From Grifola frondosa (lineage: Eukaryota; Basidiomycota; Agaricomycetes; Polyporales; Grifolaceae), in assembly GCA_001683735.1 (NCBI GenBank), contig LUGG01000006.1, positions 1,488,001 through 1,552,000 on the forward strand: a DNA stretch of 64,000 bases. Reading direction: 5' to 3'. Positions within the stretch are counted from its first letter, which is position 1. The number at the start of each line of letters is the position of its first letter. A program made the position numbers and the translations under genes. Shown in pieces: positions 49,567 through 60,612 of the stretch. Under the pieces are notes generated by a model that saw nothing but the letters and a program-made list of their open reading frames with translations, made no database searches and had not been told where the DNA came from.

Positions 49567-50895
49567 CTAGGTCAAACTCTACCAAAACCACTGGTCGAGG
49601 AGTTTGAAGAACCCCGACCACACAGTGGAACCATCGGAAGGAACGGACCCCTTCCATTGCCCCACCACTACCAAGTGTGGTGAAGGGCAGACCCCCAGTC
49701 CAGGAAAGTATCCAACTCAGGAGTCCAGAAGGTTGAAGGACCAAGGACCGTACGGTGGACGAAGCCGAAGAACGAAAGGCTTGAAGAGCCTAAGCGACCT
49801 TTGGAACGTGGTTCGACCCTTTGCATCAGGTCGAACTATATCAGAACTGTCAGCCAAGGAGTTTGAAGAACTCAGTGCTGTAGGACAGACAGATCCCCCT
49901 CGAATCGAATCAGAACCCAGCCGAAGAACCTTGTAGAAGGGACCGATCACCCCTGATATAAAGAAGAATCCAGCTGGCGATACCGTTGACGCCCCATTCA
50001 CGAACCCCCGTTGAACCAGAACCCCGTGTAGGAGCTTGAAAAAGCCACCTGCGATAGCGGACCAGAAGGCACACAATAGACATAACTCGACCACAACCTC
50101 AGGTCGAACTCTATTGCCTTACAGAACAAACCAGAACCAAGTCCCCATCCCACCTCGACAGGTCGTGGACAGACCAGATTTGAAACACAATTGGGCGTTG
50201 AGGAGCTCAGAGAGCCCCAACAGTATCGCAGAAAGGACTGCGTACGGGAAAACCCAACAGAACGAACGTGAACCCCGAAAAAGGGGCAAACGAGTCCTTT
50301 GGCCAAGGACTAGTCCCACTCGGACCAGGAAACGCAGAAGACCCATACCCAGAATAAACCCACCCGTGAACTGAACCAAGTGTGGTTCACCGTCGAAACG
50401 GAATTAGGTGAACGGATCCACTTGAGAAAGTGTGGTTCACCCCGGATAGATTGTGAACGGATCCACTCGTGAAAGAATCGGGCCCCAGTCGAACGAAGAA
50501 CCCCCACCCCAGACAAGCCTTGAGAACCTAGTAGGCCCAAGAACAGGACGAACCAGACAGCATGACAACCAGTGCGACCCCGAGAACACCTACGCAGATG
50601 AAACCCCCGACGTGGGGAGTGCAACCCACTATTCAAATACCTAGTGGAGAATACGATCCAGACAACCACCACCCAGGATGAAACTGACTACGGAGACGAT
50701 TACCTTTGGGAATCGGAAGAAGCAGGGCCATCGCTAAAGAGGCGAAGGCAGTAGGCCTGCTATGAAAACCCATTTTCCCTTCCCCTCATACCCAATAATC
50801 GACTACTCGCCCAGGACACCTTAAACGCTTGAACACCCCGACCCTCTCGCTATACCTAGGATTCATCGGGGCGATGAATGTTAGAAAGGGGGTAA

Positions 50896-51416
50896 TGTTA
50901 CAATTGATTGTAATGACTACCGGACGGGACGGCTACTGGTCACATGATGTGTGGCAGTGGCGCTACTTGTTTGCAGGACTTTGAAGGGTACGGACATATC
51001 CGGTGGCACTTTGTGCACATGACCAAGTACCCCGTATCATTTTCTTTTCTCACAATGCTGCGGCCGCACGGACCAGTTGCTGCGTAGCAACATTTCATTG
51101 GACAGTATGTTATTTTTAGTTACCTGCGCACAGACCAGGCTCGCGCACGGACCAGCTAACTACCTATAAATACTAGGCAGCATCATGTATATACCCCAGT
51201 TTGACCTCTTCATTTATACACCGTTGTTCACTCAGACCTTGCCTCTGCGTATCTCCCCTCGCACTCGCACTCCGTCTCCCCTTTATCAGGGACTATCCAT
51301 CAAGAAGGATCGTCAGTGACATCGTACTCGGTATAGACCAGTACAAGCATCAAGGCCATTAGGACCACCAGTACCTTTGGTTACCAATTCAGGAACCTTA
51401 GGGAACGGTCTTAACA
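50896..51416. repeat. 3' LTR
   Basis: 521 bp, preceded by the polypurine tract at 50884-50892 and followed by the ATGAC target duplication. Confidence 0.92.
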
Positions 51417-51421
51417 ATGAC

Positions 51422-53384
51422 TGATTTTGCCCAATTCTGCTCCCACAAGTTTACGACTTGCTGACATTTTTCTTCCTCTATACCAACACAGTCTCTGGCC
51501 CGGTGCCATCGAAATCACTCTGCCCATTGATTTATGCCTGCTGCAAGCTCACCCATTTTTGAGCATCCACATATACTTCCCACCATGCTCGCCTGCTTGA
51601 ATTGATACCCGTCAGCAATCACAATGCACTTTACAGCATCCGACTGGTGGGACAAATTTGCCACATATTCATGTGAGTGCGAGTCATTGTCCTTGCCACA
51701 GCCTGCCGCGAAGAGTGCACAGGCCACAGTGCAGTGATTTGGGCAGATGTACATGGAGTACACAATTTGTCCAGTGTGAGGCTTGCTCGATGGTTGGCGG
51801 TCACTGCACCTAGTAGGTGAGTTGAAAAGCACAAATGTGCACTGTCAGTTGGAATGATGAACCTCACGGCTTTGTCCACAGAATATGCCGATGACAGCGA
51901 GTGTTCGTGCACTCCATGTCAGCGCTGAAACGTGGTTGTCAAATTCACATCCCTCAAGTATACCCACTCAACATCATGCCATCCATCCATCCTGAGTATG
52001 TATGGCGAGCGTATCCTGGCAGCAGCGCAGCATGTGGATGATATGCTGGGATTGGACAGGCATATGGACAGTGCGAACACACACTCATGGCAGTGCAGCA
52101 CATGGATGAGCGGCGCGGTTCAGACGGGCATACCCAGATTTGCAGTACATTGATTGGATTGAGCATTGTGAGGTGTGGACTATTCTATTTGGAAATGTGC
52201 TGATCGTGATCAGGACATCTTCCCTGCCGCAGGTATTGGTCATCGGAAAGCTGGAGAACTCGCCATGCGGGCATCCTGCTGGTGATCTGGGAGTGCGCTG
52301 ATGGCATCATAGTGTGAGGATGAGGCGGCGCAGTCGGGGCAGACATATGCAGTCTCGCAGTGTGCTGATGGGGTGCAGCTTTGTGAGCAACCATTCTGTT
52401 TGGAAATGGACCGGTTGTGACGAGGACTTGTCCCTGCGGCGAGCATTGGGCATTGTGGAAGCTGGAGAGCTCCCAATGGGGGCTTCTCTAATGTCCGGCG
52501 GCCAGTGCTCGCTGCAGGTGACTTCGAGAGTGCGAGTGTGCACTGGTGGTGTCACAGCATGTGGATGAGGCAGTGCATTCGGGGCAGGCATATGCAAAGT
52601 GCGCAGACTTGCTGTCTGCGATGGAATGCCATTTGTTTTGGGCTGGTTGGACATGGTTTGGCAGGCGGAAGTGTCAGTGCGACATCATCGTCGTCGCTGC
52701 CCGGTTGCAATTTCTGTGACGCACTGCGGTCAGATGCACTCACATCACAGTGTCGACACTGTGCGGCATGCGCTGTGTCTGGCGGTTCGGATGCATTTGA
52801 AGATGGGAGGAAGAGTTTGCGGGGGATGAGTTTTCATTCGGTTTGTAATGTCTGTAGCAGAGAAACACCGCCGCCGCTCAGTTATGTTTTCGAGTCCAAT
52901 GCATTGTGGTCGGATATACTGATGGTGGCAGTGTTGACGCAGCATGCACTATGTCGTTCGGATGGATTTGGAGATGGGAGGGAGAGTTCATGTGGTATGA
53001 AGTTTTATTCAGTTTGTGCAGTCTGTAGCAGATGAATCTGCAGTTAGCCAGTGCGAGAAATGACAGAAATTTGAGCACGCACCGACAGCGAGAGATCAAC
53101 GCTGCGCTCGCACCCGTTGCACTACACACTGTCCGAGTAAAACCCACAGTCCACCTACTATCCACAACACTGCCAGTGTCCAAATTTCTACTTGGACAGT
53201 TTGTTTGTCTCCAGGGGCATGAAATATATGTGTTCTCCGCTAGCCAATATGTACATGGCCGAGATCTCTTTCCCTCCTCTTCCTCCTCCTACCTGTCTCC
53301 ACTCCCACATCTGCGTCAACATCCGCACGTCCATCTGTGTCTGCATCTGCTGCCATCTGCACTGCTGGATGAGTTAATCATCAT
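51422..53384. other. Spacer between duplication copies, with diverged internal repeats (about 52,080-53,040)
   Basis: No recognisable gene. Three related units centred on GGCAGGCATATGCA-like or GGGCAGACATATGC sequence occur near 52,050-52,110, 52,313-52,360 and 52,557-52,605. Paired AGCTGGAGA blocks occur at 52,247 and 52,460. A unit of about 90 bp (TTCGGATG..TTTG.AGATGGGAGG ... GTCTGTAGCAGA) is at 52,785-52,862 and 52,956-53,035. A + strand frame over the last part is cysteine-rich (VCNVCSR, VCAVCSR) but is probably only a reading of the repeats. Confidence 0.5.
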
Positions 53385-54375
53385 CAGCACAACTCAGTCC
53401 AGACAAGGACACAGAAATTTGGACCTTTTCCTCCAAGTTCAAACTGTTCAGATCCTTGTCACCACATCCAATCTCAGCCTTGATTTGGTTCGCCTGAGGC
53501 GGCGGCATTCGCATGAACTCCTGTTCAATTTGTTGTGTGTTCGCCGCTACACTTGGCGGCTGCCGTGCCGACATCGAAGGGCTGGGGGCCGTCAGCAGAT
53601 GGTTCTGCGCAGGTGATCCCGGCTGGCTTGGCGACCTCCCAACAAGCGACTGGAATGCAGCCTGCGACATCTGTTGACCTCCCATCCCTCCTGGCCCACC
53701 ACTCTGTGGTGGCGGAGGTAGCATCCCTCTGCGGTTCATCTGCGTTAGCGGCTGCGACCCGCCCACCTGCCCCAGCCCCATCATGACACTCAACGGTGCT
53801 TGCCCAGCGCTCCCGCCATTATGCGGTGAATCGCCATCATTGGCAACTGGAATGGTGCGCTGTTTGCCCCTCGCTGCTGTGGGGGACCTCCCGATCACTG
53901 GTTCGGAACCAGCCCCTGCTGCTGCAGCATGCCTTGACCTTGCAGTGGTGGTGCTCCTCCTCCGCCAGAAACTCCTGCCGAAGGACCCGGACCCGTGATG
54001 CCGTTCATTTGCAATTGGGGCACTCCGCCGGGGAACGGAATCGCACCCTGTGTGCCATTTGGCAGCGAGCCTTGTGTGGCGGGCAATGTCGAAATGATGC
54101 TCCCGCTCCCGCCGTTGGTCATGGGAGGCACGGGGGTTGTCGGGGCATTCCGTTCGCGGTATACCTTGCATGCGCCGTGCGCGCAGCCTGTTGCCTCTGT
54201 GCAGTCTGTGCTGCCTGGTGCTATGGAAGAGAAGACGATGGAAATGCGGACGTCACACGGTCGTTCGACTAGGCGAGGATATCGAAAGGCGACTCACCTG
54301 GGTGTAGAGGATCGCATCCTCGGATCCCGTTCCATTGCTCTTTACTGTGAAAAGAACCCAGAATACACTCCACCA

Positions 54376-57175
54376 CATCAGCAAAAACTCCCGAGACTGA
54401 CCGTACCATACATGAGCGTGCACCGGCCCCAATCCGGTGCACCAAATCTATTTTCTTACCTGTGCAGGCAATGCACACTTGATGCTTGGCAAGAGTCACC
54501 AGACAGTGCCAGACTGTGCACCATGTGCCCGGAGGTGTGCAACTGGAGGCCTGCCTGTCCAAGTCAGCACTATTCATCTGATAAGACAGGTCCAGGCACC
54601 TATACATATCGGGCAAGGCCTGCTATCTTACCAGACGACTCGGTGCCTATCTGGCATTCCCTTGCCTGGCGTTGCCGGACACTAGTCTGGTCTTCCAATA
54701 TTGTTTGCTTCAAACTGTATATTTTATTCACTTTCGCAGATTACAAATTAAAATGAGTAATCTATGATAAAAGAGTGAATGAGGAGTCAATGTTTGCCAT
54801 CAGCGTGATTGTGATGTGGACGGTGTATTGCCCTTTGATTTTGACTTCTTGCCCTCCTCGTTGAACCTAGAGATGTATGGCATAGGGCACTGTCACGAGA
54901 GGATCAGTTCCAGGATGAGAGATAGAAGAAGACACTTAGCTGGTTATGGAACGAGCGTGCAGGCTCGGGCATCATCGAGCGTGGAGAGCACACTGGGACC
55001 CGAAGTGTGGTGGTGCGACGAAGAGGATTCAGGCAGAATGCCTGCACGGCAGGCGGAGACGATGGTAAAGGAATAGGATGGCGGAACATGTGCCGCAGAA
55101 GAGCAAGCTTGGATATCTGCAAGCCGTATGCCGAGACAGGGATGAGTACAAGCAGGGAGAAAGTGATGAGAGCCTGGCGCACGTACCTATGACTGACTGT
55201 GCATATATGCCGTAGTCACATATAAGATGGTGGCGGGAAGCTGCAGGTCGTCAAGGCGGTCATCTTGAGAGCAGAATACACAATGCTTGATAGCTGACAC
55301 GCTGTGCTTAATGAGCGAGGAAGTTAGTTTGAAAGAAGAAGAAGCAGTGTACGCACCTAGGTCAGCTAGGTCAGCTAGCTCCCCGCCCCAACGACAACAA
55401 AGGGCATACCAGGGACGATGCACGATGGACGTTGATGAAGCAGTACATGCTGCCCGCATGACGACACAGTGCTAGGTTAGTTCCATAGAAAATTATGAAT
55501 CTGCGACTCGCGGTGCGAGCACGCATATATGCACGAAAAAAAGCCGCGGATACCTTCTTCATGGGTATTTTCTCTTCTGCATAACCCTGGCGCGCAAGCT
55601 GAATGCAGCCTGAATCAGTCACGATATTCCGTTTGAGGTGTCAAAAAGCATTCATAAATAAAATAAATTGAACTCACGGTTGGAACACGTCTGCCGGAGA
55701 AACTCGAAGCAATTGTGCTCCACCTCTGCCCTGTACTCCTGCGGCACCTCATTCCCATGTGATGTCCCTCTCTCTGCGGACGGCGACGTGCGGCTCATGT
55801 GGCGTTGCCCGCTGTCCAGTCTGCACGCTCCCATTACTCCTACTGGCATCTGCCGCCCCATCCATCGCCGCCTTCACTTCCACTCCATCGCCCATGCCTC
55901 CCGCACCTGCCAACGCGTAGTATGGCCTGGGCGAGTACTCACCGCTGCTGTCATCCGGGCTGAGACCAAAGTCGTACTCATCGTCGAACTCGGGCGAGGA
56001 TGCGCACGGGCTGTGCAGCCCGGACGTCGACAGGCGCAATGCAAGGTCCTCATATACGCTTGGCGGGATGTCACCTGCAGCACCCGGCATGAACGCAAAC
56101 GGGTTCGCATGCAAGTTCGAGAAGGAAGCTGAGCACGACGGCCGCACAAGCCCTGCGGATGCGATGAACACAGTCACAAGGGGCCGCGGCACGTGTGCGC
56201 TGCGTGGCGGAGAGCTGAAGACGGGCGCATTGTAGGGCGCAGGACCGGCAAGTACATATCAAGCCTGAAGTGCAGATGCATTGTGTTGTGCCCATCGCAC
56301 AGGACGGACATGGATGGATCGCGCGCACAAGCTGCTCGATTGCAATGACAGCCGCAGTGAAGAATGACTACGCACCACTGTGCTCTGCACTTGTCTCATG
56401 CATCCAGCCGCGCGACGTCCGACAGCTTGAAGTACTCCGCGAGCTCGAGCGCTGTGTGCGGCATGCACGCCTCGAAGCCCGAGTGCGCGATGCGTCCATA
56501 CGGGTCCATCACTGTGAGGCAGATCACGAGAAGCGTGGAAAAGGGTATGGCGCACCAGCTACGAGGAAGTCCGCGCTGGTCTGGATGGAGAAGAGCAGAT
56601 GTTTGAGGTGGATAGACAGGTCAGGGAATGAGAAGGCATGTTCTGGTTGGTTGGAGGTCGATATATGCGCGTCCATTCAGAAGAGAGCGAGGGAGCAGAC
56701 TCGTCGAAAGCCTCATGGTGAGAAATCTGGGGAAAGGAGAGATGGAATCCACTTAAATGCAGGTGGGAGGTACTTTTTATATGGCTCAGTTTACACTGGC
56801 CAAGATCGAGAGTTTAAAGTGTGATGTCATGAGAAAACACCGGAAATGTTTGACACTGACGTTGCGAATAACAGAGGTAAACACCTAATTTGGAAGCTCT
56901 GTACCCCGATTTGGTAAAGCATGTAGGTAGATACAGCAAAGAATATTTCACTATAATTGGATGCATGCTATACCATTACATTACAAGGTATGTTGTCTAC
57001 TATGCAAGAGAGTACCTACATGTGCAGGACCAACGCGATCTGCTGCACGCTCTGCTGGGCGCTTGCCTACTGGCCAGATGCGCGCAGTCTGGTAGCCTCG
57101 TGGCCACCCTGGCCAGATTGCACGTGTCTGGCCGGATGGTGCAATGTCCACCAGACTTTGGACTTTTTGCTGATG
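54376..57175. mobile_element. 2.8-kb element with short terminal inverted repeats, carrying a decayed host gene
   Basis: The left end CATCAGCAAAAACTCC and the right end (reversed) CATCAGCAAAAAGTCC form a 16-bp TIR with one mismatch. Copy 1 of the duplication shows the uninterrupted site (CTCCACCATCTGTGG). Comparison gives insertion within CA, with CA present on both sides (54374-54375, 57176-57177), i.e. an apparent 2-bp target duplication. The 2,800-bp size is exact from these ends. Subterminal CCAGAC/GTCTGG words are frequent at both ends. No transposase domain is seen, so it would be non-autonomous. Confidence 0.75.
54825..56640 (-). pseudogene. Decayed, intron-containing copy of a conserved agaricomycete protein gene inside the TIR element
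   Basis: Successive minus-strand pieces read, in protein order: FPDLSIHLKHLLFSIQTSAD and FLVAGAPYPFPRFS (about 56,620-56,550); VICLTVMDPYGRIAHSGFEA and HTALELAEYFKLSDVARL (about 56,540-56,410); HVPRPLVTVFIASAGLVRPS, AGDIPPSVYEDLALRL, CASSPEFDDEYDFGLSP and GEYSPRPYYAL (56,200-55,910); EVPQEYRAEVEHNCFEFLRQ (about 55,750-55,690); after a GTGAGT...CAG intron, CIQLARQGYAEEKIPMKK (about 55,620-55,570); and YISRFNEEGKKSKSKGN (about 54,880-54,830). I recognise the order and motifs as one conserved agaricomycete family, from memory, but cannot name it. Missing internal pieces, stops and a lost middle exon show it is dead. The introns show it was copied as DNA. Confidence 0.6.
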
Positions 57176-57941
57176 CATCTGTGGGAGCAGAGTTCAGCGA
57201 TGGCATTGAGAGCTGTGTCCGCGAGATGCAAATGAAGGAGAAAGAATGCGAGGTGCTCACTCGAAAAGCAAACCCTGGCGGGCATTGATGGGCGTTGAGA
57301 GTCCTGGGGATATTGGCTTCGTGGCGTAGCACATCAGCGGCGGCATGGAAGCCGCGTTTGTGGAAGTAGTCGTAGATGTAAATGTTGAACCTAATGTGAG
57401 TGCGGCAGTCAGCGCGCGAGGAGAATGCGGTGATGCAAAATATGTAGATACGTACATTCGGTCGCCATCCACGAGCCCGAGGTGGGCGATTGTTGTTGCT
57501 GTGTCTGGTTCGATTGAGAATCAGATGAATTGGGCGATCTCGGAGGCCCGGACGGTGCATCTGAAGACATCCTGGTGAGATGTCCAGCTGGACTATATGA
57601 TAGTAGTGAGAGTCAGCAGGACAGAGGGCAATGGGCGATAAAAGATGTACCTGCCTACGGGCGATAAAGAAAAAATGAAGCAATGGTTCCGCGGTGAGGC
57701 GGTGTGATTATACAAGAGGGGGAGGTGATGGATGGGATGGATACAGATGGGGATATATTTTACAGTGCGAGGTGATGATCGTCGGGGGAACAGCGAGCAG
57801 GACAGATGGTATCGCCTGAGATGGGAAGGAAGCTGATGGCAAGTGCAAGAATCGGCGAGCTCGCTGCCTTCCGGCTTTGTGACATGAGTCACACCAGGGT
57901 GACTGGTAGTAGCGCGCGCGGCGCTCGTTCTCAAAGAGATT

Positions 57942-58499
57942 CTTTCATTATATTCACGGTTCTGTCATGCACATTTACTGTTTCGTCACACCGCCCCACG
58001 CTGGGGTTTACGGTCTCGAAGTAATGCATCACCTGACTGTTCCCGGCACCCAAAGCGTGACGGTCCTGCCATGCCGCCATGCAGGTACGTGAAACTGTAA
58101 ATCCGAGATCGTGAATTTACCCCATCACACAAAATTTCGTGCGCGCTCTCGCGCGGTGCCCTGCGAAATTCCACCCCTCCTCAGCTTCATTCTCACTTGT
58201 AAATTCATGGTTTCAGCGCGTCAATTTACGGTTTCGCCTCACGCCTTGGTGGCTGCCTCGGCGCAAACATGTATTGGCCTCCGTCTCCCTTGTCGCACCC
58301 CATTTTCCCTCAAATTTTGATGATCTGTATTTGATAGTGCTCTATATTGGTCCCAAAATAAATTTGTATTTTATAATGTACTTGGGACTGCTGTTTGAGG
58401 CAGTCACTCACTGGGCACTCAAGCCTGGGGCAGGTGACCGCTTTGTGACATCCATGACCCCATGTAACACTCATGGTTTGAGACCGTAAATTTGGCCCA
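57942..58499. other. Unmatched 0.56-kb insert in copy 2 with a recurring TTTACGGTTTC motif
   Basis: It replaces 44,087-44,997 of copy 1. The words GTTTACGGTCTCG, GAAACTGTAAAT, GTGAATTTAC, CAATTTACGGTTTCG and GAGACCGTAAATTT recur in both orientations across about 500 bp. No gene is seen. It is possibly a small non-autonomous element. Confidence 0.45.
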
Positions 58500-60212
58500 A
58501 CTCAGCTCTACTTCTATCCTCCCCACCGTCGTTTATCCCTCTGCCCTCATCGTTCTCTACGTCCTTCGTCGTCCGTGCATCACACTTCCCCGCCCTCTGC
58601 CTTTCCCGTTTTTCTGCCATGGCCCTTGCACACTTTCCCATGTCGAAGAAGCCACATTGCTATGTATGCAATGCTCCTGGTCTCCTCCATCAACCCGTGC
58701 TGCTAGCACCCATCCCAAACATGTGCACCCTCCCGCCTGCACATCCTCGACTGTGAGCCCCGTTCCATGCATTGCGTTGACCATCCAGGGCAGTCCCTCA
58801 GCACACACTGTGAATATCCCAGCAGCCTGCTCATTCCCTGATATCATACACTCTCCACATGCCATTGTAACCAGGTGCCCAACCAAGTATGTACTTTTTT
58901 TCGTTCCTTCACTACCCGTCCAATGCTGAACATTGCTCTACTCCCAGCGCACATCTTTTATCCCATTTCTCCATGCCTGGCCCATCCCGCCGTGCCCACC
59001 TTCACGCCAATTCACTCGACGTGCTCCGTGTCAAGCACACTGCCTGCTTGCATGCATGCGCCTCAACCTGCACAATGCTGACAACACCCATTCCCTAAAT
59101 CCATCTGTCTCGCACATCCACGCTAGCCACCGCAGTCTGTCCGTTGACCACCAAACTTAGTTCGCACCACACTCGCTACAAACATTCTTGGTCGCATATG
59201 TCGACTAGCTCAACTAGATCAGTACCGATACATGCCGATCGCCCAACCACCATCTATGCGTGCCATGACACGCCCGCACGCACCATCCCATCCACCCGTG
59301 CAATCGATGCACTGAACGTGTCCAATGTGTTTGCGTCAGCCCCACAACACCGCCTCTGGACCACCACATCACACCTGTCACCTGTCCCCTTTGCCCTCCC
59401 ACAATGTAGGACATCAACACTCCACATACCGTCTCCATCCAACTCGGCTGCCGTCACACCCAGCACACTTCATGTGTATCACTGCATCCGAATGTGCATG
59501 ATGCATACGCAAATCCACTGATTCACTGCCTCGACGGCTCACCATGCCGCCAAAGTCCACAGTCTGCCCTTGCGCTGACAATGACGCAGCGACGCGGTGA
59601 CCGACCGATTGGTCGACCATCGCCATTGCGTCCAATGTGCCGCACACCTCTTACGTCCCATACGTCACTCTGCTCCTGCGTCCCATTTCCATCCAGCTCT
59701 CCCCAATGCGCTCCTGCCGTGGAAGCACACCACCATCCGCATCATTCGCATCGGCATGTGATCTCATTCGTCCACGCGCTCCTTGACTTTGCGCGGGCGG
59801 TGCGGCATGTTCGGACACTAGTGCATTGCAGGGACACTGGTGGTGTACTTCTGAGACACCGCCCAGATGACTCTTGTGTTGGTCCCACGTTCAGCGCATG
59901 TGCGGCGTCCATATCTCACGATGTCGACCGCGTGCCACATGCCTTCACTGGCCGAGTGCACGCAGTCGGTATTGGATGCTTCATACCACCCCCAGCTTGC
60001 CCGCCGTGGTGTTCCAGAGCATCTCACGCTCTCAAGCCATCTGGACATACATAAAGCCGCTGTCCACTCATGGTTGAGCATGGATCTGAGATCGGCGTGA
60101 TGCAGCGTGTGTCCCGCCATCCGGTACCAAAAGTATGTAGCTACTACGTACTCTACATTTGAAATACAGTCATTTGGACATGCACACGAGCAGCGGCGAC
60201 GGCGGCATCTCA

Positions 60213-60612
60213 TGATGTGACTCTGCACTCCCTCCTGCAACTGGCTGAGACAATGGAGGGGTCTGGCGAGGTATGAATTCCCTCTGCTTTCCCTTTGTCA
60301 TCATGGAACCTTCACGCTATCAAAGACTTGTTTTCGATAGCTCCGGGTTTCCCTCTGAGACTTCTCCACTGGTAGCACCATAACCTCGGGATCAGATTCA
60401 CCATCAGAATCTATCAGCGATTTCTCATAGGTTATAAAGTGCACATTGGGTACAATTCTCCGAATCGTCTGGACCCAATTCTCGTTCATGTCCTTCCGAA
60501 GAATACTCCCATTCATGTCAGTGATCCGTCCTCGATAGTCTTTGAGGATGAATCCTTTAACCAACATTTCCTGAATGGATGGGCAATTTCCCACAATATG
60601 GCCTGTTCTCCA
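60213..60612 (-). pseudogene. Inserted Ty3/gypsy Gag C-terminal fragment
   Basis: Copy 1 lacks this stretch (the site corresponds to about 46,690-46,705). On the minus strand it reads MWRTGHIVGNCPSIQEML, the tail of a CCHC zinc knuckle (GH..NCP), then KGFILKDYRGRITDMNGS, as in fungal Ty3/gypsy Gag after the knuckle, and continues to about 60,301. The first cysteines of the knuckle are missing at the junction, so it is a fragment without LTRs. Confidence 0.6.

Larger units (their letters stand above)
49047..51416. mobile_element. Complete non-autonomous LTR retrotransposon
   Basis: Two direct repeats of 520 and 521 bp bound a 1.33-kb interior. Both LTRs start TGTTACAATT and end GGTCTTAACA (TG...CA). 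A 5-bp target duplication ATGAC flanks the element (49042-49046 and 51417-51421). A polypurine tract AGAAAGGGGG precedes the 3' LTR. The interior encodes no Gag, protease, reverse transcriptase or integrase; it is built of degenerate short repeats (for example AGGTCGAACT near 49,826 and 50,101). I found no clear primer binding site of the usual initiator-Met type. Confidence 0.92.
53385..57941 (-). pseudogene. Truncated LisH-domain gene copy, split by a transposon
   Basis: The 5' exons (57,941-57,176: MSSDAPSGPPRS-like leader, FNIYIYDYFHKRGFHAAADV, LRHEANIP) and middle exons (54,375-53,385: WWSVFWVLFTVKSNG, QPLTQMNRRGMLPPPPQSGG, QQIEQEFMRMPPPQANQIK) are recognisable. The copy ends inside the intron that precedes the poly-Q part, so the C-terminal half is absent. 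The 2.8-kb element sits in the WWSVF exon/intron boundary. It cannot make the full protein. The small frame is nevertheless well kept in 53,385-54,375. Confidence 0.85.

Noticed and set aside
49604..50374. Open frames in the LTR element interior as possible gag
   Set aside because: No zinc knuckle, protease or reverse transcriptase motif; the frames are short and on different strands.
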